Both the position numbers and the translations under genes were made by a program. From Clostridiales bacterium 1_7_47FAA (lineage in GTDB: Bacteria; Bacillota; Clostridia; Lachnospirales; Lachnospiraceae): a stretch of DNA of 64,000 nt. Where the stretch lies: positions 23,306 to 87,305 of the forward strand of contig DS990262.1 of assembly GCA_000155435.1 (NCBI GenBank), read 5' to 3'. The notes below the pieces were generated by a model. The model had not been told where the DNA came from. It was given only the letters and a program-made list of their open reading frames with translations, and did not search any database. This document shows, one piece after another, positions 33,776 to 44,173 of the stretch; within the stretch, counting starts at the first letter, position 1, and each line of letters begins with the position of its first letter.

Positions 33776-35479
33776 ATGAAGGTTGATTTCGTGGTAAAGG
33801 GCGCCTGGGTCTTCATGACATACAGGCAGTGCTTTGAGAAAAGGGATGTTGCGGTTGCAGGGGAAAAGATTTACGCGGTTTCCCCTGCAATCTGCTATCC
33901 GGACGTGACAACGATTGACGGCAGCGGGATGTATATGATTCCGGGGCTGGTCGATATCCATATGCATATTGAGAGTTCCATGACTTATCCGGCAGAATTT
34001 TCCCGTATCACCCTGCCTTACGGCGTTACAACCGTGGTGGCGGATGCCCATGAGATTGCCAATGTGTTCGGGATGGACGGCATCCGGTGGTTCATGGGGC
34101 AGGAGACAAAGCTGGATATATTCTATGCCATCCCTTCCAGCGTGCCGGCCACCAATGACAGCCTGGAGACATCGGGCGCAGGGATTGGGGAGGCGCAGGT
34201 CAGGGAACTGGCGCGTGACAGCAGGGTGCTGTGCCTTGGGGAAGTCATGAATTTTAAGGACCTGACATCGGATGGGGATGCGTTAATCAAAAGGCTGGTG
34301 GGTATCTGCAAGGGGAAAGACATCCGGGACAGTATGCGGATTGAGGGCCATTGTCCCAAAATCAGCGGGGAGGATCTTTGCCGTTTCATCTATGAAGGGG
34401 TGGACGCGGACCATACCCAGCAGACGCCGGGGTCCGTGCTGGAAAAAACAGATATGGGCATGTTCCTGGAACTGCAGCACAAGTCCCTGACGCCGGAGGT
34501 GGTGGATACGGTATGCCGCTATGGCCTTTATGAAAATGTGGCCCTCATCACGGATGATACCATGCCGGACCAGCTTTTAAAGGGACAGTTAAACCGGATA
34601 GTGGCTCATGCGGTCAAGAATGGAATGCCTGTGGAAAAGGCAATCTACTGCGCAACATTTACACCGGCAAGGCGGATGCACCTGGATGACCGGGGGATGA
34701 TCGGGCCTGGAAAGCTGGCGGACTTTGTGCTGCTTCGGGATTTGGAACACTTTCAGCCGGCGGCGGTGTTTAAGCGGGGGGAATTGGTGTATGGGGAGCG
34801 TTTGGGAACGGACTATGCATCCATACCTGAAGCATTTTACCATTCCGTAAACTGTAACAGGGCCATGGCAGAGGACTTCCGCTTGAAAACGGATAAGCCA
34901 TGTTCCAGGGTCAAAGTAAATGTGATGAAAATCCAGACCCACGGCACCTTCACCTCCAGGGTTATCAGGGAGCTGGATGTGAAGGACGGCGTCATATGCT
35001 GGAAGGAAGCAGGCCTTTCCCTGGCAGTGATGTTTGAGCGGTATGGGAAGAACGGGAATATTTCCTTTGGACTGGTGGAGGGCGCGTTAAGGAAGCCGGG
35101 AGCCATTGCAACCACCTGGTCCCATGACAGCCACAACCTGCTGGTACTGGGAACCTGTGAGCAGGATATGGCGGCGGCCCAGAACCGGGTCATAGAACTG
35201 CAGGGCGGTTATGTGGCGGCTGAACATGGGTGCGTGACGGCTGAGGCCCGGCTTCCAGTGGGCGGCATCCTGTATGACGGACCGGTGGAAGAGCTGGCGT
35301 CCGATCTGGGCAGGGTCAGGCGGGTCATGAGGGAACTGGGATATGAAAACAATAATGAAATCATGTCCATGTCCACCCTTGGGCTTCCGGTATCACCGGA
35401 ACTGAAGCTGACCGATTACGGGCTGTTGGACGTAAGGAGCCAGGAACCGCGTCCTCTTATTGAGGAGTATATTGAATAA
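33776..35479 (+). CDS. ade: Adenine deaminase
   Basis: Ade converts adenine to hypoxanthine plus ammonia in purine salvage, in the cytoplasm. From the ATG at 33776 the 567-residue length fits the family; a GTG six bases upstream is too close to GGAGAG. The amidohydrolase metal motif HMHIESSM (His62 and His64) is diagnostic, and TTVVADAHEIANV, LGEVMNF and EGHCPK follow in the expected order. The C-terminal ~200-residue domain unique to Ade is complete (WSHDSHN and GYVAAEHGC). It is separated by 36 bases from the binding-protein gene and 15 from the next amidohydrolase. Confidence 0.95.
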   Translation: MKVDFVVKGAWVFMTYRQCFEKRDVAVAGEKIYAVSPAICYPDVTTIDGSGMYMIPGLVDIHMHIESSMTYPAEFSRITLPYGVTTVVADAHEIANVFGMDGIRWFMGQETKLDIFYAIPSSVPATNDSLETSGAGIGEAQVRELARDSRVLCLGEVMNFKDLTSDGDALIKRLVGICKGKDIRDSMRIEGHCPKISGEDLCRFIYEGVDADHTQQTPGSVLEKTDMGMFLELQHKSLTPEVVDTVCRYGLYENVALITDDTMPDQLLKGQLNRIVAHAVKNGMPVEKAIYCATFTPARRMHLDDRGMIGPGKLADFVLLRDLEHFQPAAVFKRGELVYGERLGTDYASIPEAFYHSVNCNRAMAEDFRLKTDKPCSRVKVNVMKIQTHGTFTSRVIRELDVKDGVICWKEAGLSLAVMFERYGKNGNISFGLVEGALRKPGAIATTWSHDSHNLLVLGTCEQDMAAAQNRVIELQGGYVAAEHGCVTAEARLPVGGILYDGPVEELASDLGRVRRVMRELGYENNNEIMSMSTLGLPVSPELKLTDYGLLDVRSQEPRPLIEEYIE

Positions 35480-35494
35480 GGGAGTTGTTATCAG

Positions 35495-36838
35495 ATGAAG
35501 ACAGTCATCACGAATGGCATCATAATTACCATGAACCGGGATATGGATATGTATCCGGAGGGATATGTAATCGTGGAGGATAGCAGGATATCGGAGGTTG
35601 GCCCCATGGAGGCGCTGGCGCACCGGATTACAGGGTGGGAAAGCAGCAGGCAGGAGGGCATTTCCATCATGGACGCAGGACATGGCATTGTCATGCCTGG
35701 CATGGTGAATACACACTGCCACATGGGCATGGTTCCCTTCCGGGGATTGGGGGATGACTGTAAGGACAGGCTTCGGGTTTTCCTTCTGCCCATGGAGTCC
35801 AGGGCAATGGACAGGGAACTGGCCAGCCTTTCCAGCAGATATGCCATATGCGAGCTTCTTTTAAGCGGCGTCACCACGGTCATGGATATGTATTACTTTG
35901 AGGATGCGGTGGCAGAGGTCATGGATCAGATGGGAATCAGGGGGATTGCCGGAGAGACCGTGATGGAGGAAGCATCCTGTGACGCGGGGACGCCACGGGA
36001 GGCCATTGCGCTGGGGGAGGAACTGATTAAGCGTTACAGGAACCACCCGCGGATTCAGGGCTGTATTGCGCCTCACGGAACAACAACATGCAGCAGCAGT
36101 ACGCTTCAGGCAATCCATCAGGTGAATGACAGATATGGCGTGCCGTTTACCCTTCATGTGGCTGAGATGGATTATGAAATGTCGTACCTGAAGGAACAGT
36201 ATGGATGTACGCCCATAGAATATCTGGACAGGCTTGGGATCCTTGACAGCCATACCTTGTCCGCCCACAGCATACGCCTTACGGAACAGGATATAAGCCT
36301 GATGGCAAAGTCCGGCAGCAGCGTGGCCCACTGCATCGGCTCCAATACCAAGGCGGCCAAGGGAGTGGCGCCTGTAAGCTCCATGCTGGAACAGGGGCTG
36401 GCAGTGGGGCTTGGCACGGATGGGCCGGCCAGCGGCAACACGCTGGACATATTTACACAGATGAGGTTCTGCGCTAATTTCCACAAAAATGAGACTGGGA
36501 ACAGGAGTGCATTTCCTGCAAAGGACATAGTCTCAATGGCAACCATATGGGGAGCCGGGGCTTTGGGCCTGGATCATGTGACCGGATCCCTGGAACCGGG
36601 AAAAGAGGCCGACCTGGTGGTGGTGGAAACGGATTCACCCAACATGTTTCCCGTGTACGACCCCTATTCGGCCCTTGTGTACAGTGCGCGCGCAGATAAT
36701 GTAAGGGATGTGTTCGTGGCAGGTAGGTGTCTGGTAAAGGACAGACAGTTGGTGTACCAGGATTTCCGGCAGATCAGGGAAGACCTGCGGCAGAAAATGA
36801 ATCAGACTGCTTTTGGTAAAATGGGCAATCTGGTATGA
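35495..36838 (+). CDS. Amidohydrolase of the MTA/SAH deaminase (TRZ/ATZ) family
   Basis: A 447-residue metal-dependent aminohydrolase. The metal and active-site motifs are NTHCHMGMVPFRG (about residue 71), HVAEMDYE (about 219), SAHSIRLTEQD and the metal Asp in LGTDGPASGNTLD. Relatives deaminate methylthioadenosine, S-adenosylhomocysteine, guanine, cytosine or s-triazines. Encoded with adenine deaminase and a dedicated transporter, it probably deaminates a purine or related ring. The exact substrate is open. It is convergent with the J-protein gene, with 23 bases between stops. Confidence 0.88.
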   Translation: MKTVITNGIIITMNRDMDMYPEGYVIVEDSRISEVGPMEALAHRITGWESSRQEGISIMDAGHGIVMPGMVNTHCHMGMVPFRGLGDDCKDRLRVFLLPMESRAMDRELASLSSRYAICELLLSGVTTVMDMYYFEDAVAEVMDQMGIRGIAGETVMEEASCDAGTPREAIALGEELIKRYRNHPRIQGCIAPHGTTTCSSSTLQAIHQVNDRYGVPFTLHVAEMDYEMSYLKEQYGCTPIEYLDRLGILDSHTLSAHSIRLTEQDISLMAKSGSSVAHCIGSNTKAAKGVAPVSSMLEQGLAVGLGTDGPASGNTLDIFTQMRFCANFHKNETGNRSAFPAKDIVSMATIWGAGALGLDHVTGSLEPGKEADLVVVETDSPNMFPVYDPYSALVYSARADNVRDVFVAGRCLVKDRQLVYQDFRQIREDLRQKMNQTAFGKMGNLV

Positions 36839-36861
36839 CCCACAGCAAATAGCCATATGGT

Positions 36862-38781
36862 TTAGGTATCCTTAATTTCATACCGGGACAGCACCCAGTC
36901 CAGGCCGTTGATATGGTTGAATATCTGGTCCAGTGCTTCCTGGCTGGTCAGTCCGGGATGGAATCCTTCATTGGTTCCATCCTTTTCCATGTGCATCCGC
37001 ACCACCCAGCGCATGGAACTGTCATAAAGGGAGAGGTCATGGGAAATGCCGCCGTCCCCTGTCTTGGGAACCGGACCCGCCCCGCACCGGGTAAGCTGTT
37101 CTTCTTCTGTGATTGTTACAGAGGTAAGCCCTTCCTCTAAAGGCGCTGTGACTGCCTGCAGCTGTCTTACGGCTGTGTCCGCGTCTGGTCCGATGATAAT
37201 GGTAAGGTCCATGTCAGGGGAATGTTCGCCTACGTACCCATAGAAACTGTCACATGTCTTCAGAAGGCGTTCCGCCAGTTCGGGAAGGGTATCTACAGAG
37301 TCCCATTTGAGGACCAGGTGGGACGCGTAGTCCTGGTCGTACCAGGTGCGCCCTGAAATCCCCTGCTCTGATGCGGCGTATAAAAGGGCTTCCGCCCAAT
37401 ATCCGCACCCTCCGACGGTATAGCGGGTGGCATCATCAGAGGATGATTGGACGGGAACTACCCATACCGGAAATGGTATCTCAGCCTCTCCTAAGGACTT
37501 CATATTGTAGATATATACCCCGTCAGTCTCATCCTCCTGATCGAAGTAAGAGCTGTCCACATGAATGTCCACCATCCCGGTCATGACTGCAGTCAGTGGG
37601 GATGCGGCCGGGAAGATATGGATACTGGCCGAGGTTCCCTTATAAAGCGTCGTGAGGGTATTCTTACCGTAAAATTCGTATTCCTCAGGACTTACAGGGA
37701 GATTTTCCGGGCGCGTAATGGGACCGAAGCCATCGTATATCCATTTTGGGGGAGATGAGGGCTGGGGCATGTTTGGGGAGGTTTCGCCGCTGTCCGAAAG
37801 GATATTAATGGAAGGGCGCATGTCGGAGGCTTTTGTTTCCATCAGCATCTTGTCAATCTCCCTGACCAGTTCTGATGAATCATGGGCTGGCAGGGTCTGG
37901 GGTGGATTTTTCTTCATTTCATTTATGATTTTCTGCACATCAGAAGGATTGCTGGTGCGGCTGGGGGCCATGGAAATACCCCTTATCATGACGGCCACGA
38001 ATAGAAGTATCAGGCTGGACAGTATCCGCTGGGAACGGGTCCAGGGCTTCCGGCGGGATCTGGTTCCCTTCTCCCCGGATTTGGGAAGAGGAGGCATGTC
38101 TGCCATGGCAACCATATCCTTCTCATAGCGGTATGCATGCTGCATGATTTCCCAATGGATATTATCCATGTAGGGGATGACCGGATAGGAGGGGGATTTG
38201 TATTGCCTGAACCGGTAAGCCCTGTACAGGGCAACCGCCTCCGCCCGGTTAATCCCTCCCCTGTTGGCACTCAGCCACTGGTCCAGCTGTTTTAGGAAAT
38301 CAGGTTCCCATCCAGCCAGTTTGAACCGTGGGGATTCATACCATTCTTCCAGACGCCGGAGCGCCCTTGTGAACTCCTCCCCATTGGTGTCAACGGATTT
38401 GGGAAAGGAGTCATGGAGTTTCTTAAGGCTCTCTAAAAGCTTGCTGCACGAGGCGTTTAACTCCTGCTCCATGCCCTGTTCCACCAGATGGGAGATATCT
38501 GGGATGGCAGGAGCCACAGGGTGATTGCTGGGGAGGATTGTTGCCTGCTTGCTGGCAGGAGCCGCCCCCTGTTCATCCGCAGGAACCGCCGCTTCCGCGC
38601 CCGCAGGAATCCGCGCCGCTATCTTAACCGCCGCCGTATAAGCCTTGTGAAGCTGGTCAAATTCTTCCGGATGTTCCTCTGGGTGGCAGGCGGAGCATTT
38701 GGCAGCGTACGCTTTTTTGATTGCCCGTTTATCGGATGTGGGGGGAATACCGAGTATGTCCCATATGGTTTCTGCCATCAT
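36862..38781 (-). CDS. Membrane-anchored J-domain protein
   Basis: A 639-residue protein. Residues 1-60 form a J domain ([21 protein letters not shown]...[11 protein letters not shown]) whose invariant HPD is replaced by HPE in [11 protein letters not shown] helical region to about 250 resembles other clostridial J proteins. A basic stretch then precedes a single transmembrane segment near residue 260 ([11 protein letters not shown]), and a large C-terminal domain with no name. Its ATG overlaps the stop of the Hsp70 gene as ATGA, so chaperone and co-chaperone are co-translated. It probably recruits that Hsp70 to the membrane. Confidence 0.85.
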   Translation of the reverse strand: MMAETIWDILGIPPTSDKRAIKKAYAAKCSACHPEEHPEEFDQLHKAYTAAVKIAARIPAGAEAAVPADEQGAAPASKQATILPSNHPVAPAIPDISHLVEQGMEQELNASCSKLLESLKKLHDSFPKSVDTNGEEFTRALRRLEEWYESPRFKLAGWEPDFLKQLDQWLSANRGGINRAEAVALYRAYRFRQYKSPSYPVIPYMDNIHWEIMQHAYRYEKDMVAMADMPPLPKSGEKGTRSRRKPWTRSQRILSSLILLFVAVMIRGISMAPSRTSNPSDVQKIINEMKKNPPQTLPAHDSSELVREIDKMLMETKASDMRPSINILSDSGETSPNMPQPSSPPKWIYDGFGPITRPENLPVSPEEYEFYGKNTLTTLYKGTSASIHIFPAASPLTAVMTGMVDIHVDSSYFDQEDETDGVYIYNMKSLGEAEIPFPVWVVPVQSSSDDATRYTVGGCGYWAEALLYAASEQGISGRTWYDQDYASHLVLKWDSVDTLPELAERLLKTCDSFYGYVGEHSPDMDLTIIIGPDADTAVRQLQAVTAPLEEGLTSVTITEEEQLTRCGAGPVPKTGDGGISHDLSLYDSSMRWVVRMHMEKDGTNEGFHPGLTSQEALDQIFNHINGLDWVLSRYEIKDT

Positions 38782-40472
38782 ACGCCTCCGTATAGTTTGC
38801 TTTCCAGGTAGTTGAATGTGTCGTCTGTCTTTTTGCGGGCGGCGGCTATGGCTGCGGGACTGCCTGCCTCCAGGACGCCTGAGAACCAGTTCAACAGGTT
38901 CAGGATTACCTGGCGGTCATCACCCAGCAGCTCCATGTAGAGCCGTTCTCCCCTGGAGAATACAAGCTGGTTGGCGGCCTGTTCCCTGGCGGGGCGTTTC
39001 AGCTGTTCCAGCTCCTGCATTTTCTGTTCCAGTTCCTGGCTGTCCATCCGGATATGTTCATTCATGATTAGTTTTTTCACCACATCCCCGTGCCTGTTTT
39101 CAGCCTCCACATCCAGGATACCGTTGATGTCATACGTGAAACGGACAACCACGCCTTCCTGCCCATTGGGGGCAGGCGGGACCGTCAGGTTCAATTCGCC
39201 TAAAAACAGGTTTTCACTGCAATGCATGGATTCGCCCTGGAACACAAGGATGCCGATGTCTGTCTGCAGATCCCTGGTGGTGACATAAAAACCGCTTTTA
39301 CTGGTGGGCAGGGGCGAGTTCCGCTCAATGATGGGCGACATGATATGGTCCCTGGCGTTATTCCTGTCAATGATCCCGATTCCCAGGGTAAAGGGGCAGA
39401 TATCCGTGAGGATGATATCTTTTATATCGGACTGGCGCTCCTTAATGCCACCATAGATTCCGGCGCCCAGGGCAATGATTTCATCCGGCTGTCCGGCAAG
39501 GAACGGTTCCCTGTGAAGGAAATGTCCGATATACTGCTGGACCGCGGGCATTTTACAGGTCCCGCCCACAAGGACAATCTGGTCAATATCCTCCATGGTC
39601 TTCCCCGCATCGGAAAGGGCGTGGAAGACCACCTGTTCCAGACGTTTAAAGAGGGGCGCGCAGATCCGCACCAGGTCCGCTGTTGTCAGGAACAGCCCAA
39701 GCTCATCCTCCCTGTAGAGATAATTCATCATGGCGGCCTGGCTGACCGTAAGTTCCCGTTTGCATTGCTCCGCCTTTTTAAGCAGCAGGTTCTGCTCAGA
39801 CATGGTCATGGATTCAAAATCCAGCGCGTGCTGTCCGCAGAAATATTCTGCAATCAACATATCAAAATCATTGCCGCCCAGATGGTTGTCGCCAGCCACG
39901 GCCTGTATCTCGATAATCTGCTCAAAGCACTCCACCACGGATACATCCAGGGTGCCGCCGCCAAAATCAATTACCAGAAACTGGGAGTCATCTTCCCTGG
40001 TCTGGTTCCGGCAGGCCAGGGCTGCTGCGGATGGTTCATTGACCAGCCGTTCCACCTTAAGTCCGGCCAGCTGCCCGGCCTGTTTGGTTGCAAAGCGCTG
40101 CTCGTCATTAAAATAAGCAGGCACACTGATGACAGCTTCCTCCACCGGTTCACCCAGATACGCTTCTGCATCCAGTTTAAGCTGTTTCAATATGAGGGAA
40201 GAGAGTTCTGCCGCCTTAAATATATGGTTCCCAAGCCGGAAATCATGGGCAGTGCCCATCTGCCTCTTGAAGGAGGCAGCGCTGCGTTCCGGCTGGGTAT
40301 GCATTTTTTCCCTGGCAACCGTGCCTGTCCACAGGGTGCCGTCCTTGTCCATGCTGACCACGCTGGGGGTCAGGAATGTTCCCAGGGAATTGGGAATCAG
40401 CTCCGCCCGTCCGTGTCTCCAGATTGATACCAGGCTGTTGGTGGTTCCAAGGTCAATACCGATAATTGCCAT
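38778..40472 (-). CDS. Hsp70-family chaperone (HscC/DnaK-like)
   Basis: A 564-residue Hsp70, shorter than the ~610 of DnaK, with truncation in the C-terminal lid. Nucleotide-binding motifs are present: [15 protein letters not shown] at the N-terminus, [33 protein letters not shown] and [13 protein letters not shown] substrate-binding beta domain follows (LGIGIIDRN...). The N-terminal [10 protein letters not shown] and lid length resemble HscC, a specialised Hsp70. It is the first gene of a two-gene operon with the membrane J protein and divergent from metK across a 450-base region. Confidence 0.93.
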   Translation of the reverse strand: MAIIGIDLGTTNSLVSIWRHGRAELIPNSLGTFLTPSVVSMDKDGTLWTGTVAREKMHTQPERSAASFKRQMGTAHDFRLGNHIFKAAELSSLILKQLKLDAEAYLGEPVEEAVISVPAYFNDEQRFATKQAGQLAGLKVERLVNEPSAAALACRNQTREDDSQFLVIDFGGGTLDVSVVECFEQIIEIQAVAGDNHLGGNDFDMLIAEYFCGQHALDFESMTMSEQNLLLKKAEQCKRELTVSQAAMMNYLYREDELGLFLTTADLVRICAPLFKRLEQVVFHALSDAGKTMEDIDQIVLVGGTCKMPAVQQYIGHFLHREPFLAGQPDEIIALGAGIYGGIKERQSDIKDIILTDICPFTLGIGIIDRNNARDHIMSPIIERNSPLPTSKSGFYVTTRDLQTDIGILVFQGESMHCSENLFLGELNLTVPPAPNGQEGVVVRFTYDINGILDVEAENRHGDVVKKLIMNEHIRMDSQELEQKMQELEQLKRPAREQAANQLVFSRGERLYMELLGDDRQVILNLLNWFSGVLEAGSPAAIAAARKKTDDTFNYLESKLYGGV

Positions 40473-40576
40473 ATGATTTCTCCTGCTTGGATTATTTTTG
40501 ATATATGTATATTTTAGTGCAGTTTCCTATATTTTTCCACCTTATTTAAATTGATTTATTTTATCACAAATAGGTG

Positions 40577-40605
40577 TTGACATGCATGTATAAATGGATT
40601 AATAT
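40577..40605 (+). promoter_or_regulatory. Promoter of the SAM riboswitch-metK transcript
   Basis: TTGACA (40577-40582), 17 bases, TAATAT (40600-40605). Transcription would begin near 40612, about 35 bases before the aptamer. Confidence 0.75.
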
Positions 40606-40647
40606 ATGGAAGGTAACATTATTTACAATTATATAGTTCGTATATAT

Positions 40648-40855
40648 CCCTTATTCAGAGTGATGGAGGTACAAAGGACCTGTGAAGTCACGGCAACCCC
40701 GGTTGAGTATGTCAGAATTGACGTGCAAAAGGGCCGGAAGGTGCCAGCCTGAGCGAGGAGTGTGCACTGTTTCATGCATGCTTGATCGAGCAATAAGAGG
40801 ATTTGAAGATCTTTCGTTATTTTCAAGTCCGCAATTGCTGCGGACTTTATTTTTT
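40648..40855 (+). promoter_or_regulatory. SAM-I (S-box) riboswitch with terminator
   Basis: The S-box core is recognisable: CTTATTCAGAG at the start of P1, GATGGAGG, GTGAAGTCACGGCAACC and, further on, AAGGTGCCAGCCTGAGCGA. P1 can close with AATAAG at 40792-40797. The expression platform has a terminator with stem AAGTCCGC (40825-40832) and GCGGACTT (40840-40847) followed by a T run. High S-adenosylmethionine should stabilise the aptamer and stop transcription before metK. Together with the promoter this fills the 450-base gap between the Hsp70 gene and metK. Confidence 0.88.
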
Positions 40856-40926
40856 GTAAAGGATATATGTTGCAGGAACCAGGTAACAGAATGATTTATT
40901 TCAGAGAAAAGGAGAACGTGAACTAA

Positions 40927-42120
40927 ATGGAGAGAAGACTTTTTACATCTGAATCCGTAACCGAGGGACATCCGGATAAAATGTGCGATGCCATTTCCGA
41001 TGCCATCCTGGACGCGCTTATGGCCCAGGACCCCATGAGCCGCGTGGCTTGTGAGACAGCTGCCACAACAGGCTTGGTACTTGTAATGGGTGAGATTACA
41101 ACCAATGCATATGTGGATATCCAGAAGATTGTGCGGGAGACAATACGCGAGATTGGATATGACCGTGCAAAATACGGATTTGACTGCGACACCTGCGGCG
41201 TGATAACCGCCATTGACGAGCAGTCCCAGGATATTGCCCTGGGCGTGAACAAGGCCCTGGAAGCAAAAGAAAACAGGATGTCCGACCAGGAACTGGACGC
41301 CATCGGCGCCGGCGACCAGGGAATGATGTTCGGTTTTGCCACCAATGAGACAGAAGAATACATGCCATACGCCATTTCCCTGGCCCACAAGCTGGTCAGG
41401 CGCCTGACAGAGGTGCGCAAGGACGGCACATTAAAATATCTCCGCCCGGACGGCAAGTCCCAGGTTACGGTGGAGTACGATGAGGATGACAGGCCGGTGC
41501 GCCTGGATGCAGTGGTGCTTTCCACCCAGCATGATGAGAGCGTGTCCCAGGAGCAGATCCATGCGGACGTTAAGAAATACATCTTTGACGAAATCCTTCC
41601 TCAGGATATGGTGGATGGGAACACCAAGTTCTTCATTAATCCCACCGGACGTTTTGTAATCGGCGGACCTCAGGGAGACAGCGGCCTGACCGGACGTAAG
41701 ATCATCGTAGATACCTACGGCGGCTATGCACGTCACGGCGGCGGCGCATTTTCCGGCAAGGACTGCACCAAGGTGGACCGTTCCGCTGCCTATGCAGCCC
41801 GTTATGTGGCTAAGAATATCGTGGCAGCCGGACTGGCCGACAAGTGTGAAATCCAGCTGTCCTATGCAATCGGCGTGGCCCACCCGACCTCTATCATGGT
41901 AGATACCTATGGTACAGGAAAGCTGAGCAATGAAAAGCTGGTGGAAATCATCCGCTCCAATTTTGACCTCCGCCCGGCCGGCATCATCAAGATGCTGGGA
42001 CTCCGCCGTCCGATTTATAAGCAGACAGCTGCTTATGGACATTTTGGCCGCAATGATCTGGACCTTCCATGGGAGAAGCTGGATAAGGTGGAGCTGCTGA
42101 AGTCATTGGCAGGGATATAG
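40927..42120 (+). CDS. metK: S-adenosylmethionine synthase
   Basis: MetK makes S-adenosylmethionine from methionine and ATP. The 397-residue protein carries the signature [23 protein letters not shown] (the conserved nonapeptide-containing loop), [20 protein letters not shown] and [16 protein letters not shown]. The N-terminus [20 protein letters not shown] is typical. AAAGGAGAACGTG precedes the ATG. Regulation by end product is shown by the S-box immediately upstream. A terminator closes this single-gene unit. Confidence 0.97.
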   Translation: MERRLFTSESVTEGHPDKMCDAISDAILDALMAQDPMSRVACETAATTGLVLVMGEITTNAYVDIQKIVRETIREIGYDRAKYGFDCDTCGVITAIDEQSQDIALGVNKALEAKENRMSDQELDAIGAGDQGMMFGFATNETEEYMPYAISLAHKLVRRLTEVRKDGTLKYLRPDGKSQVTVEYDEDDRPVRLDAVVLSTQHDESVSQEQIHADVKKYIFDEILPQDMVDGNTKFFINPTGRFVIGGPQGDSGLTGRKIIVDTYGGYARHGGGAFSGKDCTKVDRSAAYAARYVAKNIVAAGLADKCEIQLSYAIGVAHPTSIMVDTYGTGKLSNEKLVEIIRSNFDLRPAGIIKMLGLRRPIYKQTAAYGHFGRNDLDLPWEKLDKVELLKSLAGI

Positions 42121-42182
42121 GAAGACGCTGGGGAGGCATTTTTATTACACAGCAGATACAATTTCAGATATGGTTCCATATG

Positions 42183-42212
42183 AAAGCCCAGTGCCCACGC
42201 ACTGGGCTTTTA
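42183..42212 (+). terminator. metK terminator
   Basis: A 12-bp perfect stem AAAGCCCAGTGC / GCACTGGGCTTT (42183-42194 with 42199-42210), loop CCAC, with T residues in the tail. Confidence 0.9.
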
Positions 42213-42366
42213 ATATTATCCACGGTCAGCCAATGACCCCAATTTTCATAAATCCTCCCCACACTCTTTTATCTTATGCGTATAAATGTTATTCTGGGGA
42301 TATATCAGGACGTGAATCATTCAGCAAGGCACACGTCATATACAGTTGGGAAAAGGTGGGGGACAT

Positions 42367-44154
42367 ATGAAAGGGATACGGAAATACTGGAGCAGACAAT
42401 CCTTTACAAAACAGATATCCGTTGTGTTTATATTGCTGTTTACGGCCCAGATCGTGCTTCTGGCAGGTATAAGCAATACATATTTAACGGATATTATTGA
42501 AAAGAAGATTATCGGATTTTTCCGGATAGCGGTGGAACAGGCAGCATCCAATATTGCAGCAACCCTGAATGGGTATGAGGAAGCCGTTAACCAGATGACC
42601 ATAGATGAAAAATTCCTTGATTACATGCAGCAATTTGAAGAAGCCCGGGGACAGGAGGAACTGGGTGTGAAGCAGGAGCTGAGGAAGCAGATGCGGACCT
42701 TCATGTCCTACCGTCCCCAGGTGTGGTGTATGGCCGTGGAGACTGAAAACGGGAAGGTATTCAGCTCGGACAGGCTTCAGATTGATTCTTTATACCAGAA
42801 AAGCCCGGAGTTATATGACCTGTATTTTTCACAGGTGGAAAAACAGGAAATCCTTAAGGGGGAATGGATACCGGCTGAGTATTACGACAGGCAGGGAACC
42901 TCGGATTATTATCTTTTCACGTACCGGAAGCGGCTGATGGATTTCTATACAGCCAGGTATGTGGGGACCTTCCTCATGGGCGTGAACGAGCTGGTACTTT
43001 CCGATATCTGTCAGGAGGCCCAGATTACACCGGACAGGAACACGAATTATAACTTCATTGTGGACCAGGACAACCGGATTGTTTCGCATTATGACAAATC
43101 CAGGATAGGCATGGACATTTCTGACATGGACGGATGGGAACAGCTGACTATGGGCGGCAGCCAGGATGTGCATCTGGTGAAGGAGAACCATGAGGACAAG
43201 ACAGTGGTGCTGGTGGATATCCCAAAGACATCCTGGCGTCTGGCCGGTGTTCTGGATAATGATTATATACTGAAGGAGATACGGAATTTCCAAAGGATAA
43301 TATGGATGATAACCATCTGCCTGATGGTGCTGGGCGGTTTCTTCATATGGATCCTGTCCCGCAGGCTGTCCGCGTCCGTTAAGCAGGTGGTAAACACCAT
43401 GAAGGAAGTAAGGGCCGGGGAAATGTCCGCCCACATGGAGATGGAAGGCAAGAATGAGATATCCATCATAGCCAGCCAGTTTAATAAGATGATGAAACAG
43501 ATCAACAACCAGATGGATGAGATCAAGCAGGTCAGCGAAATGAAGAAGGATGCGGAAATCAGGGCGCTTGAGGCCCAGATTAACCCTCATTTCATCTACA
43601 ACACCCTGGATTCCATCCATTGGCTTGCCATCGAAAACGGGGAAGATGAAATCAGTGAAATGCTCAGTGAATTTGCCCAGATCCTCAGGTATCAGATCAG
43701 CGGAAGCAATGACGTCGTTAAAATAAAGGAGGAGATGGAGTACCTGAAAAAGTATCTGTTTCTTCAGAAAATCCGTTTCATGGATAACTTTGAATATGCC
43801 ATTGACTGTGAGGAGGGAATCCTGGACTGCCATATCCATAAGATGATATTCCAGCCGTTGATTGAAAATGCAATCATCCATGGATATGCGAATATCCGCC
43901 ACGGAGGATTCCTGCGAATCAAGATTTATCATATAAATGAGAGCGGAATCTGTTTTTCCATAACGGATAACGGACGGGGGATGTCACCGGAGAAAGTGGG
44001 GGAAGTTTTTGGTGAAGGCGGGAGTACGCCGTCTATCGGCGTGTCGAATGTATTAGCCAGGCTGAAGCTTTATTATGGGGACAGCTACAGGATGGAGGTA
44101 CATTCGGAGGAAAACAGGGGAACCTCCATTAAGATTACCATACCGAAGATGTGA
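42367..44154 (+). CDS. Sensor histidine kinase, YesM/LytS type
   Basis: A 595-residue membrane kinase starting at the ATG behind AAGGTGGGGGA; an in-frame TTG at 42346 is rejected. Order: transmembrane segment (about residues 15-37), large extracellular sensor (about 40-300), second span (about 303-325, IWMITICLMVLGGFFIWIL), HAMP (about 326-378), the His_kinase motif ALEAQINPHFIYNTLDSIHWL with the phospho-accepting His in NPHFIYN, and an ATPase domain ending in ITDNGRGMSP. YesM kinases typically sense plant-polysaccharide breakdown products. The paired AraC-type regulator and a sugar ABC transporter follow. Confidence 0.93.
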   Translation: MKGIRKYWSRQSFTKQISVVFILLFTAQIVLLAGISNTYLTDIIEKKIIGFFRIAVEQAASNIAATLNGYEEAVNQMTIDEKFLDYMQQFEEARGQEELGVKQELRKQMRTFMSYRPQVWCMAVETENGKVFSSDRLQIDSLYQKSPELYDLYFSQVEKQEILKGEWIPAEYYDRQGTSDYYLFTYRKRLMDFYTARYVGTFLMGVNELVLSDICQEAQITPDRNTNYNFIVDQDNRIVSHYDKSRIGMDISDMDGWEQLTMGGSQDVHLVKENHEDKTVVLVDIPKTSWRLAGVLDNDYILKEIRNFQRIIWMITICLMVLGGFFIWILSRRLSASVKQVVNTMKEVRAGEMSAHMEMEGKNEISIIASQFNKMMKQINNQMDEIKQVSEMKKDAEIRALEAQINPHFIYNTLDSIHWLAIENGEDEISEMLSEFAQILRYQISGSNDVVKIKEEMEYLKKYLFLQKIRFMDNFEYAIDCEEGILDCHIHKMIFQPLIENAIIHGYANIRHGGFLRIKIYHINESGICFSITDNGRGMSPEKVGEVFGEGGSTPSIGVSNVLARLKLYYGDSYRMEVHSEENRGTSIKITIPKM

Positions 44155-44173
44155 TGTAAAAGAGGGCGAGAAG

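Noticed and set aside
39222-40427. 401-residue plus-strand open frame opposite the Hsp70 gene
   Set aside because: It is antisense to recognisable Hsp70 motifs, a common artefact for this gene family.
42829-43932. 367-residue minus-strand open frame opposite the YesM kinase
   Set aside because: The plus strand encodes clear kinase motifs; the antisense frame has none.
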